DNA of 64,000 nt from Nostoc sp. S4 (GCA_029379225.1 JAQYWR010000024.1:1-64000), one strand, 5' to 3'; positions 45,181 through 54,884 are shown, counted from the first letter of the stretch. Notes: a model not told the origin generated them from the sequence alone. Numbers and translations are program-made.

Positions 45181-45490
45181 CAGTAGAATCGAGAACCTGT
45201 TGGAGACGAGTTCTAAATTCACCTTTGGGATGACCTCCTTTTACCTCACCCACAATCTGAAATTCTCCTTCTGGAGAATCGCAAACGATGTAAGTAGGCC
45301 ATCCCATTTCTGATTTATCAGGGTACTGAGTTAATAAAATCTTGCGATACTTGCGGTAAGCAGCAGTATCCTGCATTTTTACATCGATAAATTCTAAACC
45401 CAGTTCTTCAGTCACCTTTTTGTCATAAAAAGACATTTTGTGGCAGATGCCGCACTCTTCTGAAGAGAACTTAATTACAGCTAAACTCAT
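45167..45490 (-). CDS. Thioredoxin-family protein with CGIC active site
   Basis: 107 residues, single thioredoxin fold. The active site is SSEECGICHKMSFYDKKV, a CxxC motif in its usual place after the first strand (AVIKFSS). The cis-Pro is in EMGWPTYIVCD. A variant dipeptide (Gly-Ile instead of Gly-Pro) suggests a redox potential different from classical thioredoxin. The C-terminus (GEVKGGHPKGEFRTRLQQVL) forms the last helix. Convergent overlap of 14 bp with the small beta protein. Confidence 0.9.
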   Translation of the reverse strand: MSLAVIKFSSEECGICHKMSFYDKKVTEELGLEFIDVKMQDTAAYRKYRKILLTQYPDKSEMGWPTYIVCDSPEGEFQIVGEVKGGHPKGEFRTRLQQVLDSTASQN

Positions 45491-46221
45491 CGGTTGGCAA
45501 CTCTTTGGTTTTAGGCTTGATATCCTAGCATAACGCCATGAAATATACCATATAGCATGTTATTAATGTTAACAAAAAGCAGCTCGAGGAGATGAGGTAG
45601 GGAGCAGGGGAGATAAGGGACTTCCAAAAAATAAATTATCTCATTTCACGTCCATTAAAATGACTTTTTCTTCCCCTGCTCCCTGCTAAGAACTCCCTGC
45701 CTTCAAAGCGATGGAACAAGTAGGTGGGTAGGAAAATTTATCGTTGAGGTAAGGCAGGAGGCAGAGGGCAGTTCTTGCTGGAGGAAAGAGAGTTTTAGTC
45801 TAGTTAATCTTTCTTCACATGGTTTGGTTTTATTATGCCGACTTACTTATTTTTTTAATTGGAGTCCCTAATAACTCCTAACCAAAGCAACCCAAACGTC
45901 TCCAGCGAGGCTCCTAACTCAGCACTCCCTATTTGCCCCATACCCAATTTTTGAGAAAGCAGCAGTCCCAGAACCAGAAAGTAGGAATCTAGAAAAAAAC
46001 TTAAGAATGTGATTAAATATCATAGCAATCATTTTGAAGTCGCGTTTCTCGCCGACAATAAAAGCAAAGCGGTTTAGGGATTGAGTGAATGGGTTTTGCT
46101 CTGTGCTGGCAATCAGGAAATACTCAAGCTCTACCAGCAATAGTAATAAGGTGCATTATAGCTATGTGGGCGGGTTATGGAGACTCGTGATGTTTAACGG
46201 CAAGCTGCTACGCCTCTAGAG
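45491..46221. other. Repeat-rich intergenic region before the NsiR1 array
   Basis: Holds copy 2 of the GGGACTT repeat element (45615-45870). A 73-codon frame at 45919-46140 shows some protein-like composition but its end is repeat sequence; it is not called. Confidence 0.45.
45615..45870. mobile_element. MITE-like element, GGGACTT family, copy 2 (~256 bp)
   Basis: Left end AAGGGACTTCCAAAAAATAA, right end TTAATTGGAGTCCCTAATAA. It is longer than copies 1 and 3; the middle contains CCCCTGCTCCCTGC-type repeat DNA. TAA is found on both outer sides, compatible with a TA or TAA target duplication. Confidence 0.6.
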
Positions 46222-46284
46222 CAGAAAAAACCCCCAGTGGGTGTTAGCCAACCAGGGGAGTTAGTTATCAGGGTGCATCTACCA
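46222..46284 (-). ncRNA. nsiR1: NsiR1-like small RNA, unit A
   Basis: The minus strand has TCCGGA at 46314-46319, ~30 bases later TTTAAT as a -10 candidate, then an RNA of about 60 nt. It begins near GGTAGATGCACCC and ends with CCCC...CACTGGGG and a T-run (46225-46230), a full intrinsic terminator. TCCGGA at -35 is the mark of heterocyst-type (DIF+) promoters. The exact 5' end is estimated. Confidence 0.82.
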
Positions 46285-46353
46285 ATTAAATGTTCTGAGG
46301 TTGAACACCATATTCCGGATAAATTTGTACAAAGCTCAGTTATTTTTTAAAAT

Positions 46354-46413
46354 AAAAAAACCCCAGTTGGTGTTAACCTACTAGGGGAGTGAGTTATCAG
46401 GGTGCATCTACCA
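46354..46413 (-). ncRNA. nsiR1: NsiR1-like small RNA, unit B
   Basis: TCCGGA at 46443-46448, RNA start near 46413 (GGTAGATGCACCC), terminator stem with an A/T-run at 46354-46360. The hairpin arms differ from unit A by compensating changes. Estimated ends. Confidence 0.8.
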
Positions 46414-46487
46414 ACAATGTTTTCTAGGGGCAGCCAGTATCTTCCGGAAAAATGCTCAAAATTAGAGTTGATGGCGATCCCAATTAG

Positions 46488-46548
46488 AAAAACCCCCTAG
46501 TGGGTATTAGCCAACCAGGGGAGTTGAGTTATCAGGGTGCATCTACCA
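46488..46548 (-). ncRNA. nsiR1: NsiR1-like small RNA, unit C
   Basis: The -35 motif reads TCCGGT on the minus strand (46578-46583), one mismatch from TCCGGA. RNA core and terminator are intact, with a T-run at 46488-46492. Estimated ends. Confidence 0.78.
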
Positions 46549-46624
46549 ATTATTTTTTCTCAAGTTAATGGCTATCTACCGGATAAATTATGCACAAGTT
46601 GAGTTTATTGCTGTTTGTTCACCA

Positions 46625-46686
46625 GAAAAAAAATTCTCAACAGGTGTTAGCCAATCAGAGGGGTTAGTTATCAGTTCAAACCTACC
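46625..46686 (-). pseudogene. Decayed NsiR1 unit D
   Basis: It keeps AGGTGTTAGCCAATCAG and GGTTAGTTATCAG on the plus strand, but GGTGCATCTACC has become TTCAAACCTACC and the terminator stem CCCCC has changed to TTCTC. Its promoter part is separated by a 99-bp insertion (46699-46797), and beyond it the place of CCGGA now reads GAAAAA. Confidence 0.65.
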
Positions 46687-46698
46687 AATTATTAAATA

Positions 46699-46797
46699 AC
46701 TAGTACAGCACGGCGGAAATAAATAACCAATTCAAAATCAATGAAATGCTTATGCTGTATTGATTTTGGTGTTTCAATTCCGCCTTGCAGTATTAGT
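46699..46797. mobile_element. 99-bp MITE-like element inside NsiR1 unit D
   Basis: Terminal inverted repeats of 22 bp: ACTAGTACAGCACGGCGG at the left and the complement of ACTAATACTGCAAGGCGG at the right, 18 of 22 matching. Inner arms CAAAATCAAT/ATTGATTTTG are a second perfect inverted repeat. No coding capacity. Target duplication not evident. Confidence 0.75.
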
Positions 46798-46827
46798 GGC
46801 TATCTGAAAAATAGGTGTGTAATGAGT

Positions 46828-46889
46828 AAAAAAAACCCCCAGTAGCTATTAGCCGACCAGGGGAGCTAGTTATCAGGGTGCATCTACCA
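46828..46889 (-). ncRNA. nsiR1: NsiR1-like small RNA, unit E
   Basis: TCCGGA at 46919-46924, RNA start near 46888, terminator T-run at 46828-46835. Nearly the same as unit A, including TTTAATTGGTAGATG. Confidence 0.82.
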
Positions 46890-47398
46890 ATTAAATGTTC
46901 TAGGTTTAACCACTATGCTCCGGATAGATTTTTGAGAAAGTTGATTGTTGTTTTATGTTAAAAAATTAGTAGATGGCACAAGTTTTCCTACCTTTGAGAT
47001 CGGAGCCTTAAGTCCCAAGTCTTGTTAATTTAGATGTTAACTAGGTTTTTGTCGTGCTGTAATAGTGGATATTAAGTGAATTAGGGGGAGTTAAAGACTG
47101 AGGCTCATCCATCTGCCAATCAAGTATTTTCAAATTAAGCACTATTTTCTAATAGAGAATGTCTGCGTTATCTCGAGTTCGTTTAATTACTTATAATTCA
47201 AAACGCCCCGCGCAGAGTATCGTGGTGTTTGGGCATCAGCCTTTACTATAAGTATTTACACAAACTTGATATAGCAACTGTATTTGAATTGTGAGCTTAG
47301 TGATGATGGCAAGCCAACAGGTAACAGACAAAAGGCAATAAATTTTTTCCGAATCATTTCGGATTACTAGATCGGAGGTTGCTGTTGTTTGCCAAAAT
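46890..47398. other. Non-coding gap between NsiR1 units E and F
   Basis: About 500 bp without a convincing gene. It includes a small TCCGAA/TTCGGA inverted pair at 47347-47363. It may once have held further NsiR1 units, but I see no trace. Confidence 0.4.
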
Positions 47399-47459
47399 AA
47401 AAAAACCCCCAGTGGGTGTTAGCCAACTAGGGGAGTTGAAGATCAAGGTGCATCTACCA
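47399..47459 (-). ncRNA. nsiR1: NsiR1-like small RNA, unit F (closest to hetF)
   Basis: TCCGGA at 47489-47494, RNA start near 47458, T-run at 47399-47405. GTTATCAGG is altered to AGATCAAGG. It is antisense to any hetF transcript that starts upstream of ~47460. Confidence 0.8.
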
Positions 47460-47639
47460 ATAAAGTGTTCTAGACCCAAGTAATCCGATCCGGATAAAGT
47501 TGTAAAGGCACAAAAAGCAGAACAATTAAAAATCAGAAACATTCAGGGGTGGGATGCATCTAAGTTATCAGAGGGAGCAAAAAATCGACTTGAAACTTTC
47601 GCGTTTCAAACCGAATTTAGGAGGCGAACAGGAGAAGCT

Positions 47640-50144
47640 GTGACCCAGGAATTCCATATATCCGTAACCCCAGTAGGGCAAAACGACTACTTGGTGCGGA
47701 CGGAACAAGTCGCGCCTGGGGTGCCATTGGCAGAAGAATTGGTGAGTTGGCCTGTAGCTGATTGGTTGATGGCTGCTGGGCATTTGATGAATGACCCGTT
47801 AAAGTCTGTGTTACAGGGAGATGCATTCGCCTCTAGTGGGCGAGAGAGTGATATTGCCAGAAACTCTGTTAACTTGGTGGCGTTGGGTCAACAATTATAT
47901 AATGCACTATTTCAAGGCACTCTCAGAGATAGCTGGATTACTGCCCAAGGTATTGCCCAGAACCACCAACAAGTACTCCGCTTACGCTTGGGGCTGAAAG
48001 ACACGAGGTTAGCTCGTTTGCCTTGGGAAGTGATGCACGCAGGCGATCGCCCCCTAGCCACCGGCCCTTATGTGGCATTTTCTCGCTTCCAAAGTGGAAT
48101 TTTGGGGGCTTCTCGTTTGCGATCGCTAAATATGCCCACGCCAATAGAAGAAAGTGGTGTAAAAGTATTGATGGTAATTGCTTCGCCTTTAGATCAAGTC
48201 CGGCTAGACCTACTCAAACACGAAGCTATTAAACTTCAAGCAGAACTTAGGCGTTCCCTACCACGACTGGCTGAAAGTAGCAATCATCTCCCAGAAATTG
48301 AACTAACTGTTTTAGATCAACCAGGACGGGAAGAACTGACCCAAGCTTTAGAGCAAGGCAGATACCACGTTCTCCACTACTCTGGTCATAGTAACTTAGG
48401 CGCAAATGGCGGAGAAATTTATCTTGCCAGTCGTAGAACTGGGTTAACAGAAATTCTCACTGGAGACGATTTAGCAGGTTTGCTCGTCAACAATAACATC
48501 CAGATGGCAGTATTTAATTCCTGCTTAGGAGCGTATACAGCTGCATTTGGAGCTTCTGGAGATACAGGCGAACGCAACCTCGCAGAAAGTCTTGTCAAAC
48601 GAGGAATTGCCAGTGTTTTGGCAATGTCAGAGCGTATTCCTGATGAAGTGGCACTGACACTGACGCAATTATTTTACCGCAACTTAAGTCAGGGATATCC
48701 AGTAGATTTATGCGTCGGTCGGGTGCGCCAAGGATTAATTTCTGCCTATGGTTCTCACCAAATGTACTGGGCATTACCAATTTTGTATCTTCAGCCAGAA
48801 TTTGACGGTTTTTTGAGCTATGAAACTGGCTTACCTGAAAGTCGCGAGTTGCTCAACCAGTATAGTTCGCCTTTGGGGGCAATTCCCAGTACTATGTATG
48901 CTGGTATGGCAGATGATACCGAGATGGGTTTAGGAATTGAGGAAATGATTCCTGCTGATATGGCGCGTGAGTCTTCTGGCTTGGATTGGCTGGGCGAAGA
49001 TACTTGGGGCGATCTCGTTGATGAAATTGAGTATGATGACCCAAGTTATGCAGAAGATTCGGCGATCGTTTCGGATTTGTTTCGGCGGCTGGATGAGCAA
49101 AAACCCTCAACGGAAATCGAGCAACAAATTCAGGAAAGTAGTCCTCTAAATAGGCAGGTTTCAGAAGAAATGACTTCCTCAACACAGGAAGCAGATTTGT
49201 GGGGAGAAGTCTCAGCACCGCCTCCTGAAACTGTTGGGAACCTAGAAAGACATTGGGAAAATTCTGATTCGCGATCGCACTCTAGCTCATCTCCATCTAG
49301 AAATCGTACTCGGCGGCGCAAGCTATGGCCCATTGTTGGGATTGTCGGAATTAGTGCGATCGCAATTACCATCGGTTTAAATTGGTGGCAAAATCGACCC
49401 CAGGCAACTCTGTCGAGGATACCACCAATTGCCACCGAGTCTTTACCCATCCAAAAGCAACCGAATATCGATTTAGAAACAGCACCAACTGGAATTGTTA
49501 CCGCCAGCGCTACTGAAAAATTGAGCCAAGGCGATTTACAAGGTGGGTTATTTGCTGTAGAAGAATTACTCAATCGTGGTGCTTTTGCTGCGGCTGAAAC
49601 TGCTTTGAAACTAGTTACAAATAAGCAAGTTAACGAGCCATCCGTCAACTTTTTAAAGGGGCGATTAGCATGGCAATCGATCCAGACTGGAGACAATAAC
49701 TATAGCGTTGATGATGCCCGTCGTTACTGGGAAACTGCTGCTAAAGCTAAACCAGATTCGCTTTTATATAATAACGCTTTAGGATTTGCTTACTACGCAG
49801 AAGGTAATCTAAATCGAGCTAATGATTCTTGGTTCAAGGCTTTAAATTTAGCCCTCAAACCGCAGAATACAGCCTCTACCACAGCATCCATAAAGACACC
49901 AGTACCTCAGGATGCTTTAACTTCCTATGCTGGTTTAGCTCTGGGACTGTATAAATCTGCACTTGGTCAATCTAGTGCCAAACAACCACAATATATGAAT
50001 GAAGCGATTAAGTTGCGACAAATGGTGATGAAGTCCGATCGCGTGAATTTTCAGGTAGATAAATTAGCTAAAAATTGGCTATGGACAGAAAAAGCAATTG
50101 AAGATTGGCGATCGCTGCTTCAGGAGAAGAATCGAGAAGAGTAA
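47640..50144 (+). CDS. hetF: Heterocyst regulator HetF (CHAT/caspase-fold protease)
   Basis: 834 residues. HetF is needed for heterocyst differentiation and acts on HetR level and PatA-linked cell division. The start is GTG 47640, preceded by AGGAGG at 47620 and GGAG at ~47631. Residues ~130-395 form a CHAT peptidase domain with His246 and His250 in HYSGHSNLG and Cys295 in FNSCLG. A membrane helix lies at ~560-580 (LWPIVGIVGISAIAITIGL) and TPR-like repeats close the protein. In Anabaena, NsiR1 repeats lie upstream of hetF, and here too such an array precedes it, which strongly supports the call. Acidic Ser/Glu-rich linker at ~420-545. Confidence 0.93.
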   Translation: MTQEFHISVTPVGQNDYLVRTEQVAPGVPLAEELVSWPVADWLMAAGHLMNDPLKSVLQGDAFASSGRESDIARNSVNLVALGQQLYNALFQGTLRDSWITAQGIAQNHQQVLRLRLGLKDTRLARLPWEVMHAGDRPLATGPYVAFSRFQSGILGASRLRSLNMPTPIEESGVKVLMVIASPLDQVRLDLLKHEAIKLQAELRRSLPRLAESSNHLPEIELTVLDQPGREELTQALEQGRYHVLHYSGHSNLGANGGEIYLASRRTGLTEILTGDDLAGLLVNNNIQMAVFNSCLGAYTAAFGASGDTGERNLAESLVKRGIASVLAMSERIPDEVALTLTQLFYRNLSQGYPVDLCVGRVRQGLISAYGSHQMYWALPILYLQPEFDGFLSYETGLPESRELLNQYSSPLGAIPSTMYAGMADDTEMGLGIEEMIPADMARESSGLDWLGEDTWGDLVDEIEYDDPSYAEDSAIVSDLFRRLDEQKPSTEIEQQIQESSPLNRQVSEEMTSSTQEADLWGEVSAPPPETVGNLERHWENSDSRSHSSSSPSRNRTRRRKLWPIVGIVGISAIAITIGLNWWQNRPQATLSRIPPIATESLPIQKQPNIDLETAPTGIVTASATEKLSQGDLQGGLFAVEELLNRGAFAAAETALKLVTNKQVNEPSVNFLKGRLAWQSIQTGDNNYSVDDARRYWETAAKAKPDSLLYNNALGFAYYAEGNLNRANDSWFKALNLALKPQNTASTTASIKTPVPQDALTSYAGLALGLYKSALGQSSAKQPQYMNEAIKLRQMVMKSDRVNFQVDKLAKNWLWTEKAIEDWRSLLQEKNREE

Positions 50145-50304
50145 ATAATAATTCAGAATTCAGAAGACAAAATTATTTTGAACTTTTTTTTGCCGCGAAT
50201 TTTCTTCGCCGGGAGTTTCATTTGTTGCCTTGAAACTGCTTAACAATATTGCCAATTAAAGGCAACTGTTCTAATACTATTTTTGTCAAATCTACAAAAG
50301 ATTT

Positions 50305-52908
50305 TTAAGATAGGCGGTCATCTTGACGGAGTTGCAGAACGCCTATTAAGACAATGAATATTGCTGTACCAATAATTGCTAAAGCTAGATAATGAAACGG
50401 TAACGAACCACCAAAAAATGCAATTAGACAAAATACAACTACGAATATGAATAAATAAAACATTCCATTGCGAAAAGCAAAAGGAAGTTTAACATCTTCT
50501 GGTTTATAAGCTTCTTTATAGGGAGGTTTATTAGACATTATATTATTACCTTTTTGAATTTGAACTTGTTCAGCGTTTATATAATAATTATCTCCACCTC
50601 GTTTGATTTCTTCCTCCTGAATAAATTGTTGTTTATCCATTACGTCATCAATTAGCCCGAAGACATTCACCATTTGATAGCTTTTTTGACATTGAATGCT
50701 TTCTTGCTTATCGGCTACAAACTTTCGCAATATCTCAAAGGGGTAAAAGTGTGACTCTTGGCTATCTTTACAAGTATCGCAATTACAGGGGATTAACTTG
50801 TTGTACTTCAGCTGTTGGTATGAGTCATGAATTTTATCAAGTTCATGTCTAACTATTGTCATCAAATCTCTTTTGTGACGACCTGACAATCGAATCTTAA
50901 TCTCCCGCTTGCTGTAGTATTCAATCACCTCTGCCTTCGTTTGGTCTTTCCTAAGAACGACACCGGTTTTCCAGACACACTGTTGTTCATTAATCAACTC
51001 ATGCATGGCAACGATGAACTGGGTAATGATGCCCTTGGGCATGAACTCGTAAGTGTAACGCAGAATTAGGTTGTTGGTTTCATCCCAGTTATATGAAGGT
51101 TGATTAGCAGATAGTAATTGTGGGGCAATATAATTTCCTTGGCTTCTAGGAATTTCGTAGCACAGCTTGAAGTTGATCATCAGGCGCAAGAGTTCATCAT
51201 GCATTGTGGCGTATTCGTCTTCACACCAGATGTTTGCCAAGTCAGACCGCGTGAAACTGCCCCGGTTGTGAATTACCTTTTCATTATCTAGCACTTTGTA
51301 GACTGCATCAGTTCCCCACTTGGGTTTGAGGATAACAATCTTGTTTAAGAGTGGGTCTTCCTGGAAGTGCAAGCATACTCCCAAATCGTGCAAATAGCCA
51401 CTCAATTGCAACTTGTCATTTTCTTGGGTAAATCCATTTTGTTGGCAGATATTCAGGTATTTATTCAAGTTGATGTAATTGCGTGTTTCACTCTCTAAAG
51501 CTTCCCGAACTCTAACCCAGGTTTTTGGGAGGGGACTGCCAATATGGGGTAGGTTTTTAATGTAATGCTTAATTTTTTCTAAAACTTGTTCTAAACCTCT
51601 GTTAGTAGCAAGGTTTGTTGGTAAAGTTTCTTTCAGATTAGTAAACTGCCCCCGTAACTCACGTTCATTGATTTCTCCGTGGCAGTTTTGCTTCTCATTT
51701 TTGACGATCAGCAGCGGACTGTTATCACTCAACAGTTCTACTACATTCAACCAGTAATAAAAATCCGTGTCTTCCTTGCGCGTATCTGCCACTAAAGCAT
51801 AGAGCGAACGCTTGGTGAGGAAAAACTGGTGAGTAGCATGGTAAATCTCTTGTCCCCCAAAGTCCCAAATATTGACTCGGAATTCTCGCCCATTTTCTAA
51901 GAAACGCCACTGTGTTACCTCAATTCCCTTTGTTGAGTCTTCCTCCCGGAGTTGATAATTTTGGTCTTCAATCTTTTTCGCCAGTGTTGTCTTCCCTACG
52001 GCTCCTTCACCGACAATTAGTAATTTGGCTTCATACAGATAATCTGTGCCTTCTGCTTTCAGTTGCCGGAAATAATCCTTAATTGCCTTAATACCTTTTT
52101 CAACAACTTCTGGCGGTAGCTTTTCGATAGGGTTGCCCTTTAAATATAGCTCGGTGAGTTGTTGCAGATCGGCGATCGCTTCTGGCAGTGTCGTTAATTT
52201 GTTGTAGCTTAAATTCAGGGAAGTGAGTTGTTGCAAACTGCCGATCGCTTCTGGCAGTGTCGTTAATTGATTGCGGATTAAATCCAGGGAAGTGAGTTGT
52301 TGCAGGCAGGCGATCGCTTCTGGCAGTGTCCTTAATTGGTTGTAGCTTAAACTCAGGGAAGTGAGTTGTTGCAAGCGGGCGATCGCTTCTGGCAGTGTCG
52401 TTAATTGGTTGCCGCTTAAATACAGGGAAGTGAGTTGTTGCAGGCGGGCGATCGCTTCTGGCAGTGTTTTTAATTGGTTGTAGCTTAAATCCAGGGAAGT
52501 GAGTTGTTGCAGGCGGGCGATCGCTTCTGGTAGCGTGGTTAATCTATTCCCACTTAAACCTAGGGTGGTGAGTTGTTCAAGACGGCCAATTACTTCTGGT
52601 AGGGTGATTAATTGATTGTCCCTTAAATCAAGGGTGGTAAGTTGTTCAAGACAGCCAATTACTTCTGGTAGGGTGATTAATTGATTGTCCCTTAAATCCA
52701 AGGTAGTGAGGTATTGTAGTCCAACTATTGCTTGTGGCAGGGTTGTTAATTGGTTGTCTCTTAAATCTAGAATAGTGAGTTGATGCAGGCTGGCGATCTC
52801 ATCCGGCAGTTTTGTTAGTTTATTATTGCTTAAGTATAAAACCTCCAACCATTCCAGTTCAAAAACCTCAACAGGAATCTCTGTTAATTCCTCGAGTTCA
52901 AAAGCCAA
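50305..52908 (-). CDS. LRR-Roc-COR GTPase with C-terminal membrane helices
   Basis: 867 residues as read from TTG 52908. Eleven 23-residue leucine-rich repeats (~21-272, [23 protein letters not shown] type) precede a Roc GTPase: P-loop [17 protein letters not shown] (~298), switch [22 protein letters not shown]; the G4 motif is IVKNEK rather than NKxD. A COR domain follows. Residues ~800-860 hold two helices ([36 protein letters not shown]). Dimeric Roc-COR proteins act as GTP-regulated signalling switches. The frame stays open upstream to 53110 with LRR-like residues ([15 protein letters not shown]) but has no start codon there, so the 5' end may be damaged. Function unknown. Confidence 0.88.
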   Translation of the reverse strand: MAFELEELTEIPVEVFELEWLEVLYLSNNKLTKLPDEIASLHQLTILDLRDNQLTTLPQAIVGLQYLTTLDLRDNQLITLPEVIGCLEQLTTLDLRDNQLITLPEVIGRLEQLTTLGLSGNRLTTLPEAIARLQQLTSLDLSYNQLKTLPEAIARLQQLTSLYLSGNQLTTLPEAIARLQQLTSLSLSYNQLRTLPEAIACLQQLTSLDLIRNQLTTLPEAIGSLQQLTSLNLSYNKLTTLPEAIADLQQLTELYLKGNPIEKLPPEVVEKGIKAIKDYFRQLKAEGTDYLYEAKLLIVGEGAVGKTTLAKKIEDQNYQLREEDSTKGIEVTQWRFLENGREFRVNIWDFGGQEIYHATHQFFLTKRSLYALVADTRKEDTDFYYWLNVVELLSDNSPLLIVKNEKQNCHGEINERELRGQFTNLKETLPTNLATNRGLEQVLEKIKHYIKNLPHIGSPLPKTWVRVREALESETRNYINLNKYLNICQQNGFTQENDKLQLSGYLHDLGVCLHFQEDPLLNKIVILKPKWGTDAVYKVLDNEKVIHNRGSFTRSDLANIWCEDEYATMHDELLRLMINFKLCYEIPRSQGNYIAPQLLSANQPSYNWDETNNLILRYTYEFMPKGIITQFIVAMHELINEQQCVWKTGVVLRKDQTKAEVIEYYSKREIKIRLSGRHKRDLMTIVRHELDKIHDSYQQLKYNKLIPCNCDTCKDSQESHFYPFEILRKFVADKQESIQCQKSYQMVNVFGLIDDVMDKQQFIQEEEIKRGGDNYYINAEQVQIQKGNNIMSNKPPYKEAYKPEDVKLPFAFRNGMFYLFIFVVVFCLIAFFGGSLPFHYLALAIIGTAIFIVLIGVLQLRQDDRLS
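52095..52848 (-). repeat. 69-bp tandem repeat coding for the LRRs
   Basis: The eleven LRRs are encoded by near-identical 69-bp units, with units 6-9 the most alike (recurring GCGATCGCTTCTGGCAGTG on the plus strand). Recent unit duplication or gene conversion is likely. Confidence 0.8.
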
Positions 52909-53359
52909 CTCATCTTCAAAAACTCTAGACTCTGCAAAAATTAACTCATGCTCGTCGGAAATCTTTGTTAATTCGTTGGAGACAAAAGCTAACTCATGAT
53001 GATAATTACTTAAATCTAATTCTTTTAGCTTTTTCTCTTTCGCTTCTCGGATTTTTTTAGGTAATGTTGAGGCATCTTTGCCATACTCAGGTTCACCTAC
53101 TAATAAAAATTATATTTAATGCTCTAATTCGCCGGACAATCTTGTAACCATTTATATTTTGTACTAATTGAGTATTATGGTTAATTACCCGGACATCATA
53201 TAACCCCCTTCCCTATTAGGAAAAGGGGAAAATTCAAAGCCTCTCCTCAAAGTGGGAAGAGGAGGAATGGAAGTGGGGTTCTTCAGAATCTATCGAACTC
53301 ACCTACAGTTAATATTTCCAACCTAATATTAATGAGATGTGCTAAATCTCAGTAAAAAA
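52909..53359. other. Upstream extension of the LRR frame and intergenic DNA
   Basis: 52909-53110 continues the LRR-Roc frame without a start codon. 53111-53359 has no gene; about 53205-53285 there are CCCCTTCCCTATTAGGAAAA and AAGTGGGAAGAGGAGGAA-type repeat sequences. Confidence 0.5.
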
Positions 53360-54559
53360 TTATTCAACTCTGGCGCGGAGTGCGGGAGATGGAAAAAGAT
53401 TTTCAAATGCTGCTTGACGTTCGTTTAAGGGTTCAGGTGCATAGTTCCAAAGACTTTCATAATAAAAGAAGGTTACACCTAGACCCCGTTCTTGGGCAGC
53501 CCGTACTTGAGACCGAATTTGTTGCATGGGAACTGGGTTGTTGCGTAACCCTGTCATAATCCCAACTCCAGTGGGAATGGTTTGTTGGGCTTCTTGAATT
53601 TCTGGGCGGGAAATATTTGCGATAAAACTTTGCAGATTTGGACGATATATTTGCACAATTAACTCGTCTACAATATTTTGCCGTATCCAACTAAGCCAGT
53701 CTTGGAGGTGAAATTTGTAAGCAAAGTCATAGTAGTTAGGAGCAACCGAGAAAATCGCCTGGGGTTTTCTCTGCTTCACTGCTTGGTTAAGTTGTACCAT
53801 GAAGGCGGTAATTTTATCTGCCCGCCACTGTACCCATTCCGGATCTTCAGGATTGGCTGGGGGATTGTTCTTGGTTTCTTGAGTATACAAGGCAACTGTA
53901 TAGCGATCGTAGCCAAATTCGCGGGGCAAACTCATGTGATCGTCAAACTGAATGCCATCGGCATCATACTGAGTGACAATTTCTAGTACGAGATTGGTGA
54001 TGAACTGTTGGACTTGTGGATAGAAGGGATTGAGCCACATCACCTCACCAGCCGCACTGATGGAAGTTTGGCTACCATCGCGCTTTTGTGTAAACCAATC
54101 TGGATAATTAAGCGCCAGTTCCGAGGTTGGGGGAGCCATAAATCCAAATTCAAACCAGGGAATTGCTAAGAGTCCCTTGCGATGAGCTTGGTTAATCAGG
54201 TCAGCAAGAATATCATGTCCATCTGAACCTCGCAACACAAAAGGTTGAATACCTGCACGTTGTGCTGTGGCACTAGGATACATCACATAGCCAGAATTCC
54301 AAACCACAGGATAAATTGTGTTGAAGTTCAGCCGTCGCAGCTGATTCATCGCCTCTTGCACTTTGTCACGATTCTTCAAGGTGTCAAAATCATTGTTTGT
54401 CATCCAAACCCCGCGAATTTCCTGACGCGGTAGCTGCGCGATGGCAGGAGTGAAGCTGTCTACCAACAATACCGAAACAAATGATATTAAAATCAGGAGT
54501 GGAAAAAGATATTTTATTAGTTTTCGTCGCCAGCTTTGAACAAAAAAAGTTGATTTCAT
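53360..54559 (-). CDS. Secreted GHL10-type glycoside hydrolase-like protein
   Basis: 399 residues from ATG 54559 (MKSTFFVQSWRRKLIKYLFP), chosen since it starts a signal-anchor (FPLLILISFVSVLLVDSF); in-frame starts at 54628 and 54643 exist and no ribosome-binding site decides. The catalytic-type TIM barrel matches GHL10 (formerly DUF187): EIRGVWMTNNDFDTLKNRDK, NTIYPVVWNSGYVMYPS, LLAIPWFEFGFM, GVMWLNPFYPQV, YDADGIQFDDHMSLPREFGY and FSVAPNYYDFAYKFHLQDWL. Asp/Glu candidates lie in IQFDDHMSLP and LAIPWFEFG. Homologues are often annotated glycosyl hydrolases acting on cell-wall or exopolysaccharide; substrate unknown. Single gene. Confidence 0.88.
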   Translation of the reverse strand: MKSTFFVQSWRRKLIKYLFPLLILISFVSVLLVDSFTPAIAQLPRQEIRGVWMTNNDFDTLKNRDKVQEAMNQLRRLNFNTIYPVVWNSGYVMYPSATAQRAGIQPFVLRGSDGHDILADLINQAHRKGLLAIPWFEFGFMAPPTSELALNYPDWFTQKRDGSQTSISAAGEVMWLNPFYPQVQQFITNLVLEIVTQYDADGIQFDDHMSLPREFGYDRYTVALYTQETKNNPPANPEDPEWVQWRADKITAFMVQLNQAVKQRKPQAIFSVAPNYYDFAYKFHLQDWLSWIRQNIVDELIVQIYRPNLQSFIANISRPEIQEAQQTIPTGVGIMTGLRNNPVPMQQIRSQVRAAQERGLGVTFFYYESLWNYAPEPLNERQAAFENLFPSPALRARVE

Positions 54560-54884
54560 AGGTCTGAATGATGCATTAGCTACCCACACACGCCATTGCT
54601 TGCTTTTGTAATTCAATCTACTAGTCATATAGTGTACAAGCATTTATACTTACTACAAAATTGATGAATTGGTAGTTGTTCGTTCGCTGTAGATGGAACT
54701 TTTGCACCAGGAAAACTAAATCAAACTTAGAGAAATTAAGAGAATTGACGCAGCGAGTAGTTATTAGTGCCTGGGTATTGGGGATTGGGTAGAATTCAGT
54801 CATTAGTCCCCAGTGCCTATTCCCCAGTCCCCAGCTGTGTCACAATAAAGAACTGTAATCAGAAAAATATTGTTAGGTAATTTA
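54560..54884. other. Intergenic region before chlI
   Basis: About 320 bp between divergent genes, with a repeat-like stretch at 54790-54840 (GTCCCCAGTGCC ... CCCCAGTCCCCAG). The chlI promoter should be here. Confidence 0.4.

Noticed and set aside
45919..46140. 73-codon ORF, minus strand
   Set aside because: Partly protein-like (NRFAFIVGEKRDFKMIAMIF) but its start or end is repeat DNA; could be a remnant but cannot be assigned.
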